DNA from: Parcubacteria group bacterium CG1_02_58_44
GTDB lineage: Bacteria > Patescibacteriota > Patescibacteriia > SG8-24
Length of the DNA: 48,396 nucleotides
Assembly (NCBI GenBank): GCA_001872545.1
Contig: MNWN01000039.1
Span: 404 to 48,799, forward strand
Reading direction: 5' to 3'
In this document: piece by piece, positions 34,962-44,561 of the stretch
Position numbering within the stretch: the first letter of the stretch is position 1
How the letters are laid out: each line of letters begins with the position of its first letter
The notes under the pieces: model-generated
What the model was told of the DNA's origin: nothing
What the model saw: the letters and a program-made list of their open reading frames with translations, nothing else
Databases searched by the model: none
Made by a program: the position numbers and the translations under genes

Positions 34962-34986
34962 AAAAAAGAAACGCGCCGTAGCGCGT
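34962..34986 (-). terminator. Terminator of the 35007 gene
   Basis: ACGCGC (34971-34976) pairs with GCGCGT (34981-34986); on the minus strand TTCTTTTTTG follows. Confidence 0.75.
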
Positions 34987-35006
34987 CTTCAAGGGAAGAA
35001 TTTCCG

Positions 35007-35534
35007 TCATGAGACCACCTTCAGGTATGGTGGTCGTTGTTTCGGGCGGTTCCGCCTTGTCCCCCAGAAGGGATTTCCCATTCCTTCAGATGTTTCTCCA
35101 TCTTCTTCAAGATGGAATGGAATGTTACGGAAGGAATGGCAGAGTCCGGACGGGGTCTCCAACTGAATTCGGAACAGCTCGCCGATGTCCAGCTCGCCGA
35201 TATTCGGGAAGAGGGGATAGAGATCAATGTTAATCCGCAATCGTAGTCGCCGCTCGTAGTGCTCTTCCTCGATACACAGGACATCCCATATAGGGTTTTT
35301 TCCGGTGGACGCTTTTTTTCTTGTTTTCAGGTGAAGCACCTGCCAGCGGCACCGGCCCATCCAGTCGAACAGCTTTTCGGTCTCGGTCGTGTGACCGACA
35401 ATCAGCCCTAGACGCAGGTGGATCGTCGAGACGAAGGTCATTGGTATCTGTTCTATCCGCCTCAGTTGGGATTTATCCTCTTTCCTCTGCTCTAGGCTAA
35501 TGATCCTAGCTCCAGAGTTTTTTCTTTTTTTCAT
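35007..35534 (-). CDS. Hypothetical protein, 175 aa
   Basis: Not recognised. A basic N-terminus (MKKRKNSGAR) is followed by a mixed alpha/beta body with a conspicuous ERRLRLRINIDLYPLFP segment; the tail is Pro/Arg/Lys-rich (RRNRPKQRPPYLK). No membrane segment is present. The start is well supported by AGGAGG five bases before the ATG. Upstream of that a perfect 6-bp hairpin (GTCGTC / GACGAC, 35550-35566) could fold in the leader. The IS30 element begins about 110 bases from the start codon. Confidence 0.65.
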   Translation of the reverse strand: MKKRKNSGARIISLEQRKEDKSQLRRIEQIPMTFVSTIHLRLGLIVGHTTETEKLFDWMGRCRWQVLHLKTRKKASTGKNPIWDVLCIEEEHYERRLRLRINIDLYPLFPNIGELDIGELFRIQLETPSGLCHSFRNIPFHLEEDGETSEGMGNPFWGTRRNRPKQRPPYLKVVS

Positions 35535-35641
35535 TTTATCCTCCTGCTTGTCGTCTTGCGGACGACTTGCTTGGACTGGTAAAGGTAGCAGCTTGGAGCC
35601 TGGGAGTCAACTCTGCCCTTGACTCGCGACATTCTATACTC

Positions 35642-36537
35642 GTTGCACCACCCGTGGCAGGATTAGGTCCTAAGAACATGATGCCACTCGACATGCAACA
35701 CAGGGAACTTTCACTGCCTGAAAGGCAGTTCCTGGAATTACGTCTACTTGGAAGATGGAGTCTCCGACGGATAGCCCGGGAAATGGGTAGGGACCATTCA
35801 GCCCTGTCCCGCGAGGTCAGGAGGAACCGGGGACGGTATGGCCGGTACCTGGCCGCCGAGGCACATGGGCGGTCCGTTGTACGACTAGCCAAGCGGGTAC
35901 GAGGGCGCAGACTCGACCGTGATCCCAATCTGGCAGCTTGGGTCGAAGGCAGACTACGCGCAGGCTGGTCGCCTGGGAAGATTGCAGGGAGGACAGCATC
36001 GAAGCTTGCGCCGAAGGAGTTGCAGGGTGTGACAATAAGCCACGAGACGACATGCCGATGGTTGTACGAGGGTGGAGGCAAATTCGGTGGCCTTTCAAAA
36101 TACCTCTGGACGGGGCGTCGGAGACGGTTCTCCCACAAGGGCAGGAAGCCCAAAACATCGCAGATTGAGGGTCGAATCCCCATCTCGGAGCGACCGGAGG
36201 ATGGTCTGCCTGGACACCTAGAGTCTGACTCGATGGTCTGGCGGTCAACGAAGGGGCTTCTCTCGGTCCAGGTCGATCGGGTACTCAAAGTTTGTCGCCT
36301 CTCCTGGTGCCCGGACCGCACTGCAGTGGAGACACTGCATGCCCTGCGCCGGACGGCCGAGACCCTGCCACACCGGTTCGTGCGGAGTGTGGCCTTCGAC
36401 AACGGGAGTGAGGGGTCGAGGCACGGAGTTCTTGGTGAGGAGTACGGCATACCGACCTACTTCTGCCTTCCCCGGAAGTCGCTTGGGTATCTGACGCCCA
36501 ACGAGGCACTTCATCAATACCTGTCGGGTGGTGCAAC
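35642..36537 (+). mobile_element. IS30-family insertion sequence, internally deleted
   Basis: Perfect 13-bp terminal inverted repeats, GTTGCACCACCCG at 35642-35654 and CGGGTGGTGCAAC at 36525-36537, bound an 896-base element with one transposase gene. Typical IS30 elements are about 1.0-1.2 kb, and the shortfall fits the coding deletion described for the transposase. I could not identify a target-site duplication with certainty. Confidence 0.8.
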
Positions 36538-36547
36538 AGCAACTTGA
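35678..36547 (+). pseudogene. IS30 transposase lacking the catalytic glutamate region
   Basis: The N-terminal helix-turn-helix is intact (LLGRWSLRRIAREMGRDHSALSREVRRN). The first catalytic Asp is in HLESDSMV and the second in VAFDNGSEG. After YGIPTYFC the protein jumps straight to PRKSLGYLTPNEAL. In IS30 enzymes about 40-50 residues with the catalytic Glu (the region WxRGxNENxNGLxRxxxPK) lie between these. The deletion is in frame and removes the third member of the DDE triad, so the protein should bind DNA but not transpose. The frame reads through the right inverted repeat before stopping. The start at 35678 is chosen inside the element. Confidence 0.8.
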
Positions 36548-36596
36548 ACTTCGCCTCTTCTTTATTATGGACCTGAGGTCGAGATTTTTCCAACAC

Positions 36597-36626
36597 AAAA
36601 CGCCGGATTTGGAAGTCCGGCGTTTT
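36597..36626. terminator. Bidirectional terminator
   Basis: AAAACGCCGGA and TCCGGCGTTTT form an 11-bp perfect stem with an 8-base loop. T-runs occur on both sides, serving the coiled-coil gene on the minus strand and anything reading out of the IS. Confidence 0.9.
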
Positions 36627-36650
36627 GGCTGTGGATCGAATCTGATTTGG

Positions 36651-38222
36651 CTAGCGGACGATCTTTTTCTCCAGCGCTGTCACTTCCTTCCTGGCATCCT
36701 TGAGCTTGCCGCGAACCGTCTCCAGCTTCTGCCATTGTTTTCGGTAGGCGCCATCGGTGACCAACTTGAGGCTGTGTTTGGCGATGAGCGCTAGGTCCCT
36801 CCAGCTGTGCCGCTCCAGCGCAAGGTTGACCTCTTCCGGATTCAACGGTTTGGTCATCTTGGCCATCTGGTTGCGCAGATTTTCTTTTTCGTCGATCAGC
36901 TGCTTGATGTCCCAATACTTTCTGGCTATTTCCGGCTTAGCCTTCTCTTCCGGCGTCAGAGCCTGATTTAGGCCAGCCTCGAGCGAGGCATCGATCTCAT
37001 CTTCCGTCACGTCGGACAACTCTCGCATGACTTCCGGCGGGGCCTGTTCGCTATGCCCAGACAGGTAGGAATCAACTTTGACTTTGGCCTCCGTATCCAG
37101 ATAGGACGACCAGAGCCGACGGAAGTCGGGATCCTTGAACATCCGTTTGGTGTGGGCCATGGCCTCACGGGGATTGGCTTCCATCTCTTGTCGATAGCTG
37201 TCGATATCCGATATGCCGGCTGCATGAAGGTCAGCGGTCAATGAGTTGAGCGTATCAAGGCGAAAGGACATCTCTGCACTCTGCCGTTCGCTCACGCCCT
37301 GCTGCTCATGTCTGAGAGCGGTTTCCCTGATCAGCTGACTGTCAACGAAAGACTCGTTTCGTCTCTGCTTCCATTGCTCCGTGCCCTTGATTTGTGATTG
37401 TTCGGCATCGACTTCCGCCTTTTTTCGTGCCTGTTCTCGATCAAATGCTTCCTTGCCGGCGATGATGCCCTCCCTTTTTTCTCGGGCCAGACGCTGTCGT
37501 TCGGACTCTTCGGCCGCGGCTGCCTGTTCGTCTCTATCCAGAGCCTCCAATAGTGCCAGACGCTGTCGTTCGGCCTGTTCTCGATCGAAGTCTTCCTTGC
37601 CCTTGATAATGCCTGCTGTCTTGCGTTCCTGCACATCGATTTCGTCCATGATCTGTTGAGCTTTTTTGGCAGCTTCTTCGGCACGATCGGCTTGCTTTAG
37701 CGCTTCCCTGACGTTGAGTAGGTCTGATTCTCGACGCTGATTTTCGGCAGCCTGACGCTCGGCTTCTTCAGCTTCCCTCTGTCGTTTAAGTTCAACCTGC
37801 TGCAGCCTGGCTTTGTCAGACGTTTTGCCGCTGACCTGTCGATTCTGCATCTCGTCAGCTATTTTTTTCATGGCTCGACGGTCCCTTTCGGTCTGTGCCG
37901 CCGCAGTCTTTCTAGCTTTGCTTCTGTCGATGGTTTTTTTAATTTCTTGTCGAAGATGTTCCTGAAGATCTGCCTTTCGAGACTTCTCGGAAGCTATTTC
38001 TTCCTCAGTTGTCTCCATTAAGTCACTTTCGTCCAGCTCTACTTCACCCTCGTCGGAGGCTGGCATGGGCAGATCGCTCGTTTCCCGGGTGGCTCTTTTG
38101 AGTTGTTCGGCTTGACGACGAGCTTGGTCATCGGGTGTTTCGGTATCTTCAGGCCCGATTTGTCTGAGACGTTCTCCCATAGGTTTGGATTTAGTAGGTT
38201 TTGGCCGTCTTGAGGTGACCAT
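36651..38222 (-). CDS. Large coiled-coil protein, 523 aa
   Basis: No named family recognised. Residues about 65-290 are an extended, highly charged coiled coil (Glu/Arg/Lys/Gln/Ala). It contains an internal duplication: GIIKGKEDFDREQAERQR and, about 50 residues later, GIIAGKEAFDREQARKKA. The C-terminal 230 residues are a globular helical region. They include a DPDFRRLWSSYLDTEAK segment and end in a further short coiled coil. The N-terminus is polar and probably disordered. There is no signal peptide or membrane segment. A consensus promoter lies upstream and a strong terminator downstream, so it is transcribed alone. An ATG at 38180 is an alternative start. Confidence 0.75.
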   Translation of the reverse strand: MVTSRRPKPTKSKPMGERLRQIGPEDTETPDDQARRQAEQLKRATRETSDLPMPASDEGEVELDESDLMETTEEEIASEKSRKADLQEHLRQEIKKTIDRSKARKTAAAQTERDRRAMKKIADEMQNRQVSGKTSDKARLQQVELKRQREAEEAERQAAENQRRESDLLNVREALKQADRAEEAAKKAQQIMDEIDVQERKTAGIIKGKEDFDREQAERQRLALLEALDRDEQAAAAEESERQRLAREKREGIIAGKEAFDREQARKKAEVDAEQSQIKGTEQWKQRRNESFVDSQLIRETALRHEQQGVSERQSAEMSFRLDTLNSLTADLHAAGISDIDSYRQEMEANPREAMAHTKRMFKDPDFRRLWSSYLDTEAKVKVDSYLSGHSEQAPPEVMRELSDVTEDEIDASLEAGLNQALTPEEKAKPEIARKYWDIKQLIDEKENLRNQMAKMTKPLNPEEVNLALERHSWRDLALIAKHSLKLVTDGAYRKQWQKLETVRGKLKDARKEVTALEKKIVR

Positions 38223-38255
38223 AGACGGTTTGAAAATAAGATTAAAATTGACCTT

Positions 38256-38284
38256 ACGATAGCATTAAAACTGTCTTTTGTCAA
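38256..38284 (-). promoter_or_regulatory. Promoter of the coiled-coil gene
   Basis: On the minus strand TTGACA, 17 bases, TATCGT, with TGC before the -10. Confidence 0.75.
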
Positions 38285-38359
38285 TAATTTTGCCTAAAAT
38301 AGGTTATTTTCTAGCCATTTTTTGTCGTTTGTCTGGTCGATATTGGGACCGGCTTCAGA

Positions 38360-38388
38360 TTGACTAACCGGTGACGGACAGTTATGCT
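38360..38388 (+). promoter_or_regulatory. Promoter of miaB-miaA
   Basis: TTGACT, 17 bases, TATGCT; the miaB ATG follows 33 bases later. Confidence 0.6.
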
Positions 38389-38421
38389 GGCGGTTGATTT
38401 TTGCCGTTGACGACACTTCCC

Positions 38422-39747
<1,326 letters not shown>

Positions 39748-39774
39748 GTCTGTTGATTTCCTGAGTTTTTGCCT

Positions 39775-40755
39775 ATGACCGCAGTCAGAACCGCAAGAGA
39801 TGTCGCCATCGGAAAGCGGTCGACTGGCGAGATGTTGTCCAGAGCTGTGGCCGTGGTCGGAGCGACCGCCTCGGGCAAGACCGCACTGGCCATGGCTTTG
39901 GCTAGGGAGTTCGGCGGCGAGATCGTTTCGGCCGATTCGCGGCAGCTGTATCGCGGCACGGCGATCTGTACCGACATTCCGACGGGAAAATGGAAGAGTT
40001 ACGGCAATGGTCGACGACAGGTCTACGTCGTGGACGGCGTAGCGCACTATCTGTTGGGCAGCGAATCACCCGGACATCCGCTGGATCTGGCCGAGTACCA
40101 TCGGCGGGCAGAATGGCGACTGAAGGAGATTGCCTCGCGCGGACGGCTTCCGATCCTGGTCGGCGGCACCGGCCTGTACGTCCGGGCGGTCGTCGACAGT
40201 TTTGTCGGTCCGGAAGTCGCACCGAACTACGCCTTCAGGGACGAATTAGAAAAGCACGACACGGCCAAGCTGTATCGACGGCTGATGAAGGTCGATCCCG
40301 ACTACGCCGGGCGCATCAGTCCGAACAACCGTCGGTACGTCGTGCGGGCGCTGGAGGTGCAGCAGGCCACCGGTCGTCCGTTCTCCGAACAGCAGGGACA
40401 GGGTCGGCCGCAGTTTGAGTGGCTGCAGTTGGGAGCGGATCGTTCCAGGGACGAACTTTACCGTCGAATCGACGCTCGAGTGGACTGGATGGCCGACAAC
40501 GGACTGGTCGAGGAGGCCCAACGAATGTTCCGTCGTTACGGTTCGGACTCCAGAATCGCAACCTCACTCGGCTACGCCCAACTGGCCGGGTTCCTCTCCG
40601 GAAAATACGACCTAAAGGAGGCCTTCCGGCTCATTAAGCGGGACACTCGGCACTATGCTCGTCGTCAACTGACCTGGCTGCGGCGAGATTCCAGGATCAG
40701 GTGGGTCAGGGACGATTCCCGGGCTCAGGGGTTGGTCCGAAGGTTTATCGGCTGA
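39775..40755 (+). CDS. miaA: tRNA dimethylallyltransferase MiaA
   Basis: Transfers dimethylallyl to A37 of tRNAs reading UNN codons, the step before MiaB. P-loop GATASGKTA at about residues 29-37, then the catalytic region VSADSRQLYRG and the GGTGLYVRAVV motif. The C-terminal RRxxxWxR-like stretch (YARRQLTWLRRD) contacts tRNA. An ATG at 39775 and a TTG two codons earlier are both possible. An unusual N-terminal extension of about 22 residues precedes the P-loop region. miaB-miaA adjacency makes a functional operon. Confidence 0.95.
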   Translation: MTAVRTARDVAIGKRSTGEMLSRAVAVVGATASGKTALAMALAREFGGEIVSADSRQLYRGTAICTDIPTGKWKSYGNGRRQVYVVDGVAHYLLGSESPGHPLDLAEYHRRAEWRLKEIASRGRLPILVGGTGLYVRAVVDSFVGPEVAPNYAFRDELEKHDTAKLYRRLMKVDPDYAGRISPNNRRYVVRALEVQQATGRPFSEQQGQGRPQFEWLQLGADRSRDELYRRIDARVDWMADNGLVEEAQRMFRRYGSDSRIATSLGYAQLAGFLSGKYDLKEAFRLIKRDTRHYARRQLTWLRRDSRIRWVRDDSRAQGLVRRFIG

Positions 40756-40873
40756 ATTTTTAAAATTGCCTTGTATTAGCCAAAAATGTTCTAACATACG
40801 GTTTCAGCACAGTTCCTGAAGGTAAAGAAGAGGCCCGTCTTTATTGGATTTTACTAGCCAAAAAACGGTTTAT

Positions 40874-40883
40874 GTGCTAGTCT
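40874..40883 (+). promoter_or_regulatory. Extended -10 promoter of the 40917 gene
   Basis: TGTGC-TAGTCT, no clear -35. The phrase AGCCAAAAA occurs twice in the preceding 110 bases. Confidence 0.35.
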
Positions 40884-40916
40884 AAAGGCAGAATTTATTC
40901 TCTAAAAGAGAAACTT

Positions 40917-41108
40917 ATGGCCGAAGAAATCGTCAGGGCCGAAGAGGTCATCGGCTACTGCGTCAAGTGCAAGGCTAAACAGCCCATGAAGGACGCAGAA
41001 AAAGTCGCGATGCCCGCTAAGGGAGGCGGAACACGTCCGGCGATGAAGGGTATCTGCCCGGCCTGCGGAACCGGAATGTTCAAGATTCTGCCCAAGAGCG
41101 AGGCTTAG
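40917..41108 (+). CDS. DUF5679-type zinc ribbon protein, 63 aa
   Basis: A small protein with CVKC near residue 15 and CPAC near residue 47, four cysteines placed for one zinc ion. The N-terminal half YCVKCKAKQPMKDAEKVAM is the recognisable part of the DUF5679 family. The middle is Lys/Gly-rich and could contact nucleic acid. Function is unknown; in many genomes the family sits alone, as here. An AGAGAAACTT leader precedes the ATG, and a strong terminator follows. Confidence 0.85.
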   Translation: MAEEIVRAEEVIGYCVKCKAKQPMKDAEKVAMPAKGGGTRPAMKGICPACGTGMFKILPKSEA

Positions 41109-41116
41109 GAGCAAAG

Positions 41117-41149
41117 AAAAAAAGATCCGACGCAAGTCGGGTCTTTTTT
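41117..41149. terminator. Bidirectional terminator between the zinc ribbon gene and gatB
   Basis: AGATCCGAC and GTCGGGTCT pair over the loop GCAA, with an A-run before and a T-run after, so it works for both convergent transcripts. Confidence 0.85.
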
Positions 41150-41186
41150 GTATTGCTGATTGTTGTCTTGGACCAACCGTTGTTAA

Positions 41187-42722
41187 TTAGAGCTTGCTCA
41201 GCTCCTCTTCCAGGATTCGTCTAGCTTCCTCCGGCGGGGCCTTGCCGCGGGTGGCCTTCATCACCTGTCCGACCAGGAACTGCACGGCCGTGGTCTTGCC
41301 TCCGCACCAGTCCTCGACCGGCTTGGGGTTGTCGGCGATGGCTTGCTTGGCCGCCTCGCGCAGCTCGTCGAGGTTTTCCATTTGACCGAGGACTTTTTCT
41401 TCCATGACCTGTGATGGGTCGGCACCGGAGAGCACCATCTCTTCCAGAATGAGCAGGGCGTTGGTTCCGGTCACTTGGCTGTTGTGGATCATGGTCAGCA
41501 GCTCGGCCATGTTCTCCGGACCGGCCTTCATGGTCTCGAGGCTCAGCTTGTGGGCCGACAGCACTCCGTTCAGCTTGGTCAGCACCCAGCCGGAGACCAG
41601 TTTGGCCGCCCGTTCTGGAGTCAGTGCCTGTCCGCCGGCGGACTGGACGCTCGCCGCCCAGGCATCAAGTTCGGAGAAGACCCGCTCGGCATAGTCGGCT
41701 AGGTCCGGCTGGTCGCAGAAGGTCCGCGCATCGGCCAGGGTCAGGCCGTACTGTTCGACAAAGCGGCGGCGTCGGGCTTCGGGCAGCTCTGGCACCGTCC
41801 GGCTCAGACGGTCGCGCGTATCGGTTAGGTCCATCGGCGGAAGGTCCGGCTCGGGGAAGTAGCGGTAGTCGCTCGACTCCTCCTTGGTGCGCTGCTCGAC
41901 CGTCACGCCCCGGGCGTCGTCCCAGCCGCGGGTGGCCAGGATTGACGGTATCTGTCCGTCGAGCCAGAGCTTGGTCTGCCGCTTGATCTCGAACTCCAGC
42001 GCCCGCTCGACCGACCGGAAGGAGTTGAGATTCTTGATTTCGGTCTTGGGGTTGAGCTGTGTCGACCAGTTTTCGTTCTTTGGGTCTTCTGGCACTTCAC
42101 GCAGCGAGATATTGGCGTCGCAGCGCAACTGGCCCTTTTCCATGTCGGCGTCAGACACGTCCAGGTAACGCATGATCAGTCTGAGTTCCTGCAGGAAGGC
42201 CTTGGCCTCCTCGGGGGAGCGCAGGTCCGGTTCGGTGACGATTTCGGCCAGGGGAGTGCCGGCTCGGTTGAAGTCGACCAGCGATGACTTGCCGTCCCCG
42301 CCGTCGACGTGCAGCAGCTTGGCCGCGTCCTCCTCCAGATGCAGGCGCGTGATGCCGACGGTGAACTCGCGTTCGCCATCGCGTCCCTCGTTCAGTCGGA
42401 TGCTCAGCTTGCCGTGCTGCGATACAGGCAGGTCGAACTGCGATATCTGGTAGCCCTTGGGCAGGTCAGGGTAGAAGTAGTTCTTGCGGTCAAACTTCGA
42501 AATTCCGGCTACCTCTCCGCCTAGAGCGTACGAGATCAGCATGCCCATCTCCACTGCCCTGGCGTTGATGTTCGGCAGCGTACCCGGCTGTCCGGTGCAG
42601 GTCGGACAGATGTTGACGTTCGGTGCCTCAAGATCCCCGCAGTTGGGGCAGGAGCAGAACATCTTCGATTCGGTCTTTAGCTGGACGTGGATTTCTAGCC
42701 CGATTACAGGTTCCAATCTCAT
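41187..42722 (-). CDS. gatB: Asp/Glu-tRNA(Asn/Gln) amidotransferase subunit B
   Basis: GatB is the kinase and tRNA-recognition subunit of the GatCAB transamidosome that makes Gln-tRNA(Gln) and Asn-tRNA(Asn). It starts MRLEPVIGLEIHVQLKTESK. A zinc site follows in CSCPNCGD...ICPTCTGQPGTLP, and then the core GRKNYFYPDLPKGYQISQ-like stretch, here FDRKNYFYPDLPKGYQISQ. The C-terminal helical and YqeY-like domains end FLVGQVMKATRGKAPP. The length of 511 residues is standard. The start at 42722 is firm by homology. gatA and gatC are not in the window. A long inverted repeat ends 9 bases before the start codon. Confidence 0.96.
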   Translation of the reverse strand: MRLEPVIGLEIHVQLKTESKMFCSCPNCGDLEAPNVNICPTCTGQPGTLPNINARAVEMGMLISYALGGEVAGISKFDRKNYFYPDLPKGYQISQFDLPVSQHGKLSIRLNEGRDGEREFTVGITRLHLEEDAAKLLHVDGGDGKSSLVDFNRAGTPLAEIVTEPDLRSPEEAKAFLQELRLIMRYLDVSDADMEKGQLRCDANISLREVPEDPKNENWSTQLNPKTEIKNLNSFRSVERALEFEIKRQTKLWLDGQIPSILATRGWDDARGVTVEQRTKEESSDYRYFPEPDLPPMDLTDTRDRLSRTVPELPEARRRRFVEQYGLTLADARTFCDQPDLADYAERVFSELDAWAASVQSAGGQALTPERAAKLVSGWVLTKLNGVLSAHKLSLETMKAGPENMAELLTMIHNSQVTGTNALLILEEMVLSGADPSQVMEEKVLGQMENLDELREAAKQAIADNPKPVEDWCGGKTTAVQFLVGQVMKATRGKAPPEEARRILEEELSKL

Positions 42723-42731
42723 ATTTCTTGT

Positions 42732-42854
42732 GCGAGCCCTGACCTGGGCGCACTGCACTCGACTTCGCAAATCACTAGCTCAGCGTACGTTAGCAGTACG
42801 CATCGCTTCGCGATTTGCTCCAGTCGAGCACATTGCATCCCAGCCAGCGCTCGC
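42732..42854. repeat. Long imperfect inverted repeat upstream of gatB
   Basis: Arms 42732-42773 and 42812-42854 are about 42 bases each and pair over most of their length (identical blocks GCGAGC, TGGG, CTCGACT, GCAAATC). The centre has its own hairpin, GCGTAC and GTACGC, plus ATCGC/GCGAT. The right arm, read on the minus strand, contains a 25-codon open frame (ATG at 42857, TGA at 42780). Possible readings are a small mobile palindromic element, a structured leader of gatB, or a non-coding RNA. Confidence 0.6.
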
Positions 42855-42939
42855 CATTTCTACGGCACTAATGAGTATTGCCACTTCCCGGTAAAGATGG
42901 CATTTGAGCGGTTGATTGGCAAGCCTTCGCGATCAAGTC

Positions 42940-42959
42940 AAAACAGGGCCGTTTGGCCC
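42940..42959 (-). terminator. Terminator of the 42983 gene
   Basis: GGGCC (42946-42950) and GGCCC (42955-42959) with loop GTTT; on the minus strand TGTTTT follows. Confidence 0.6.
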
Positions 42960-42982
42960 GGCCGCCGTTTTTCGAATCGACC

Positions 42983-43741
42983 CTAGCCCTTCCGTTTGAG
43001 GTCCAGCCAGAGGGCCAGGTCGGCTCCGAGGAACAGGGCGACGGCAAGACTGTCGATGGCTTGGGGTACGATGGCGGTGATCAGGGTGTGGAGGTGGGAC
43101 AGCTGGTCGGCGTCCGCGACCTGTCCAAAGAAAAGTCTTGGGTCGCCCATGGCGGTACCGACGGCCAGATAGACCAGCATACGCGCGAACGAGGCGGCGA
43201 TGGCGAAGAAGACGAAAGGAACTGCCACCCGGAAGAGTACGGCGAACCATCGTCCGGTGACCAGATTGCGGCTGGACTTCAGTGCGCTCGTTCCGCGTTC
43301 ATCGTCGGCCATGACGTGATACGGCGCGAACCGGAACCAGATCAGGAAGATCAGCGCCGGAACGAACAGCATGAAGAAACCGCCGAAGACGGCTATCGAA
43401 ACTAGGAACGACACCCAAAGCAGCGGGAACAGCCGACGCAGGCCATGGAGGAATGACTTGCGGATGCTGAGCGTCTCGCCGGAAAGTCCCCTGACGGTCA
43501 GGTCGATGGTGGTGACGTAGATGGCCAGGAAGGCCAGCGAGCTGGGGATCGACAGTACGGAGAAGATCATCAGCCGCGTGATCTTGTCCGGTACGTAGGT
43601 CTGCAGCACGACGGAGATGGTCCACTGCAGCAGGCTAAGGAGCATCGTCCAGACCACCATTTCCGCATAGAACTGGAAGTTGCGGCGGAAGTTCTGCCAG
43701 GAGACGACGATGATGTCACCCGGACCGATTAGTTGTGACAT
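42983..43741 (-). CDS. Polytopic membrane protein, 252 aa
   Basis: About five or six hydrophobic helices are visible: near residues 25-48, 58-80, 105-135 (very long, perhaps two), 168-190 and 218-245. The stretch FRFAPYHVMADDERGTSALKSSRNLVTGRW, between helices, is typical of small membrane proteins annotated as glycerophosphodiester-phosphodiesterase membrane-domain or YciC-like. The exact family is uncertain and transport or envelope roles are both possible. It has its own TGC-TATAAT promoter directly after the tmk terminator. Confidence 0.7.
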   Translation of the reverse strand: MSQLIGPGDIIVVSWQNFRRNFQFYAEMVVWTMLLSLLQWTISVVLQTYVPDKITRLMIFSVLSIPSSLAFLAIYVTTIDLTVRGLSGETLSIRKSFLHGLRRLFPLLWVSFLVSIAVFGGFFMLFVPALIFLIWFRFAPYHVMADDERGTSALKSSRNLVTGRWFAVLFRVAVPFVFFAIAASFARMLVYLAVGTAMGDPRLFFGQVADADQLSHLHTLITAIVPQAIDSLAVALFLGADLALWLDLKRKG

Positions 43742-43779
43742 TGAGGTACAGTTATTTTTTTGATCCGTCTTACTTCTGG

Positions 43780-43788
43780 ATTATAGCA
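43780..43788 (-). promoter_or_regulatory. Extended -10 promoter fused to the tmk terminator
   Basis: On the minus strand TGC-TATAAT. It begins at the last T of the U-tract of the terminator at 43788-43820. Confidence 0.65.
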
Positions 43789-43820
43789 AAAAAAGACGGC
43801 CGTAGGTTCGACCGCCGTCT
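43788..43820 (-). terminator. Terminator of thyX-tmk
   Basis: GACGGC (43795-43800) and GCCGTC (43814-43819) pair; on the minus strand seven Ts follow. Confidence 0.8.
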
Positions 43821-43852
43821 CCAGTCGTAGGTTTTGATTTCGTCTGGTCCGT

Positions 43853-44542
43853 CTAGGTGGTAACTGTCGCTGCCGTCTGGCCGACCAGCACCGGCTGGAC
43901 CGCGAGCCAGACTAGCTCGTGCACCTGTTCGACGGTCAGCAACTGGCCGTTCTCGACGCATTCGATCAGCGAGAACCCCTCGAACATTTCGGCAATCTCG
44001 AGATAGGTCCGCTCGGCCGCCAGCAGATGATCGGGGTCCGACTCGTGCATGTCTTTCTTGTTGCCCCTGCCGTCGACCAACTGCAAGGTCGTTGCAGTCG
44101 GCACATGCAGAATGACGTTCAGGACCGGGCGGGGGAGTCCCAGCCGAACGAACTCCAGCTCGTCGTCCCAGCGAAAGAACTCAGCTCGTTTCTCGAAACT
44201 TTTTATCTTGCCGCCCTGATGTCCCATGTTTGAGGTGACGTAGCGGTCCAGCACTACGTTGACACCAGACGCAAGCCAGGTGTCGAGCGTTCCTTTGGCT
44301 GCACAGCGGTCAATGGCATAGAAGAGCGAGGCCGTTTGGGCGTTGATCTGGTCGGCCGGCCCGAGCTCGCCGTGCAGGTAGGCTTCGATCGGTACGCAGA
44401 ACGACGTGCCGTAGCGCGGAAAGGACATGGTTTCGACCGGCAGCTTCTCTCGTTTCATGCGCTCAATGAGCAGCTTGGTCTGGGTGGCCTTGCCAGAGCC
44501 GTCGGTCCCGTCGATGACGATGAGTTTACCCTTAGTCGTCAT
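43853..44542 (-). CDS. tmk: Thymidylate kinase
   Basis: Phosphorylates dTMP to dTDP. P-loop GTDGSGKAT at about residues 12-20, then FPRYGT (substrate site) and the DRY motif in VVLDRYVTSNMGHQ. The lid region is longer than in E. coli Tmk, with an insertion GGKIKSFEKRAEFFRWDDELEFV. The length is 229 residues compared with about 210. A strong ribosome binding site, GGAGG, stands 5 bases before the ATG. The thyX stop lies 19 bases upstream, so dTMP synthesis and its phosphorylation are co-expressed. Confidence 0.9.
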   Translation of the reverse strand: MTTKGKLIVIDGTDGSGKATQTKLLIERMKREKLPVETMSFPRYGTSFCVPIEAYLHGELGPADQINAQTASLFYAIDRCAAKGTLDTWLASGVNVVLDRYVTSNMGHQGGKIKSFEKRAEFFRWDDELEFVRLGLPRPVLNVILHVPTATTLQLVDGRGNKKDMHESDPDHLLAAERTYLEIAEMFEGFSLIECVENGQLLTVEQVHELVWLAVQPVLVGQTAATVTT

Positions 44543-44561
44543 ATTTTCCTCCTTTTTTGAG

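Noticed and set aside
42484-42894. Plus-strand open frame opposite the gatB 5' end and the inverted repeat
   Set aside because: It is mostly antisense to gatB and has no recognisable domain or start signal.
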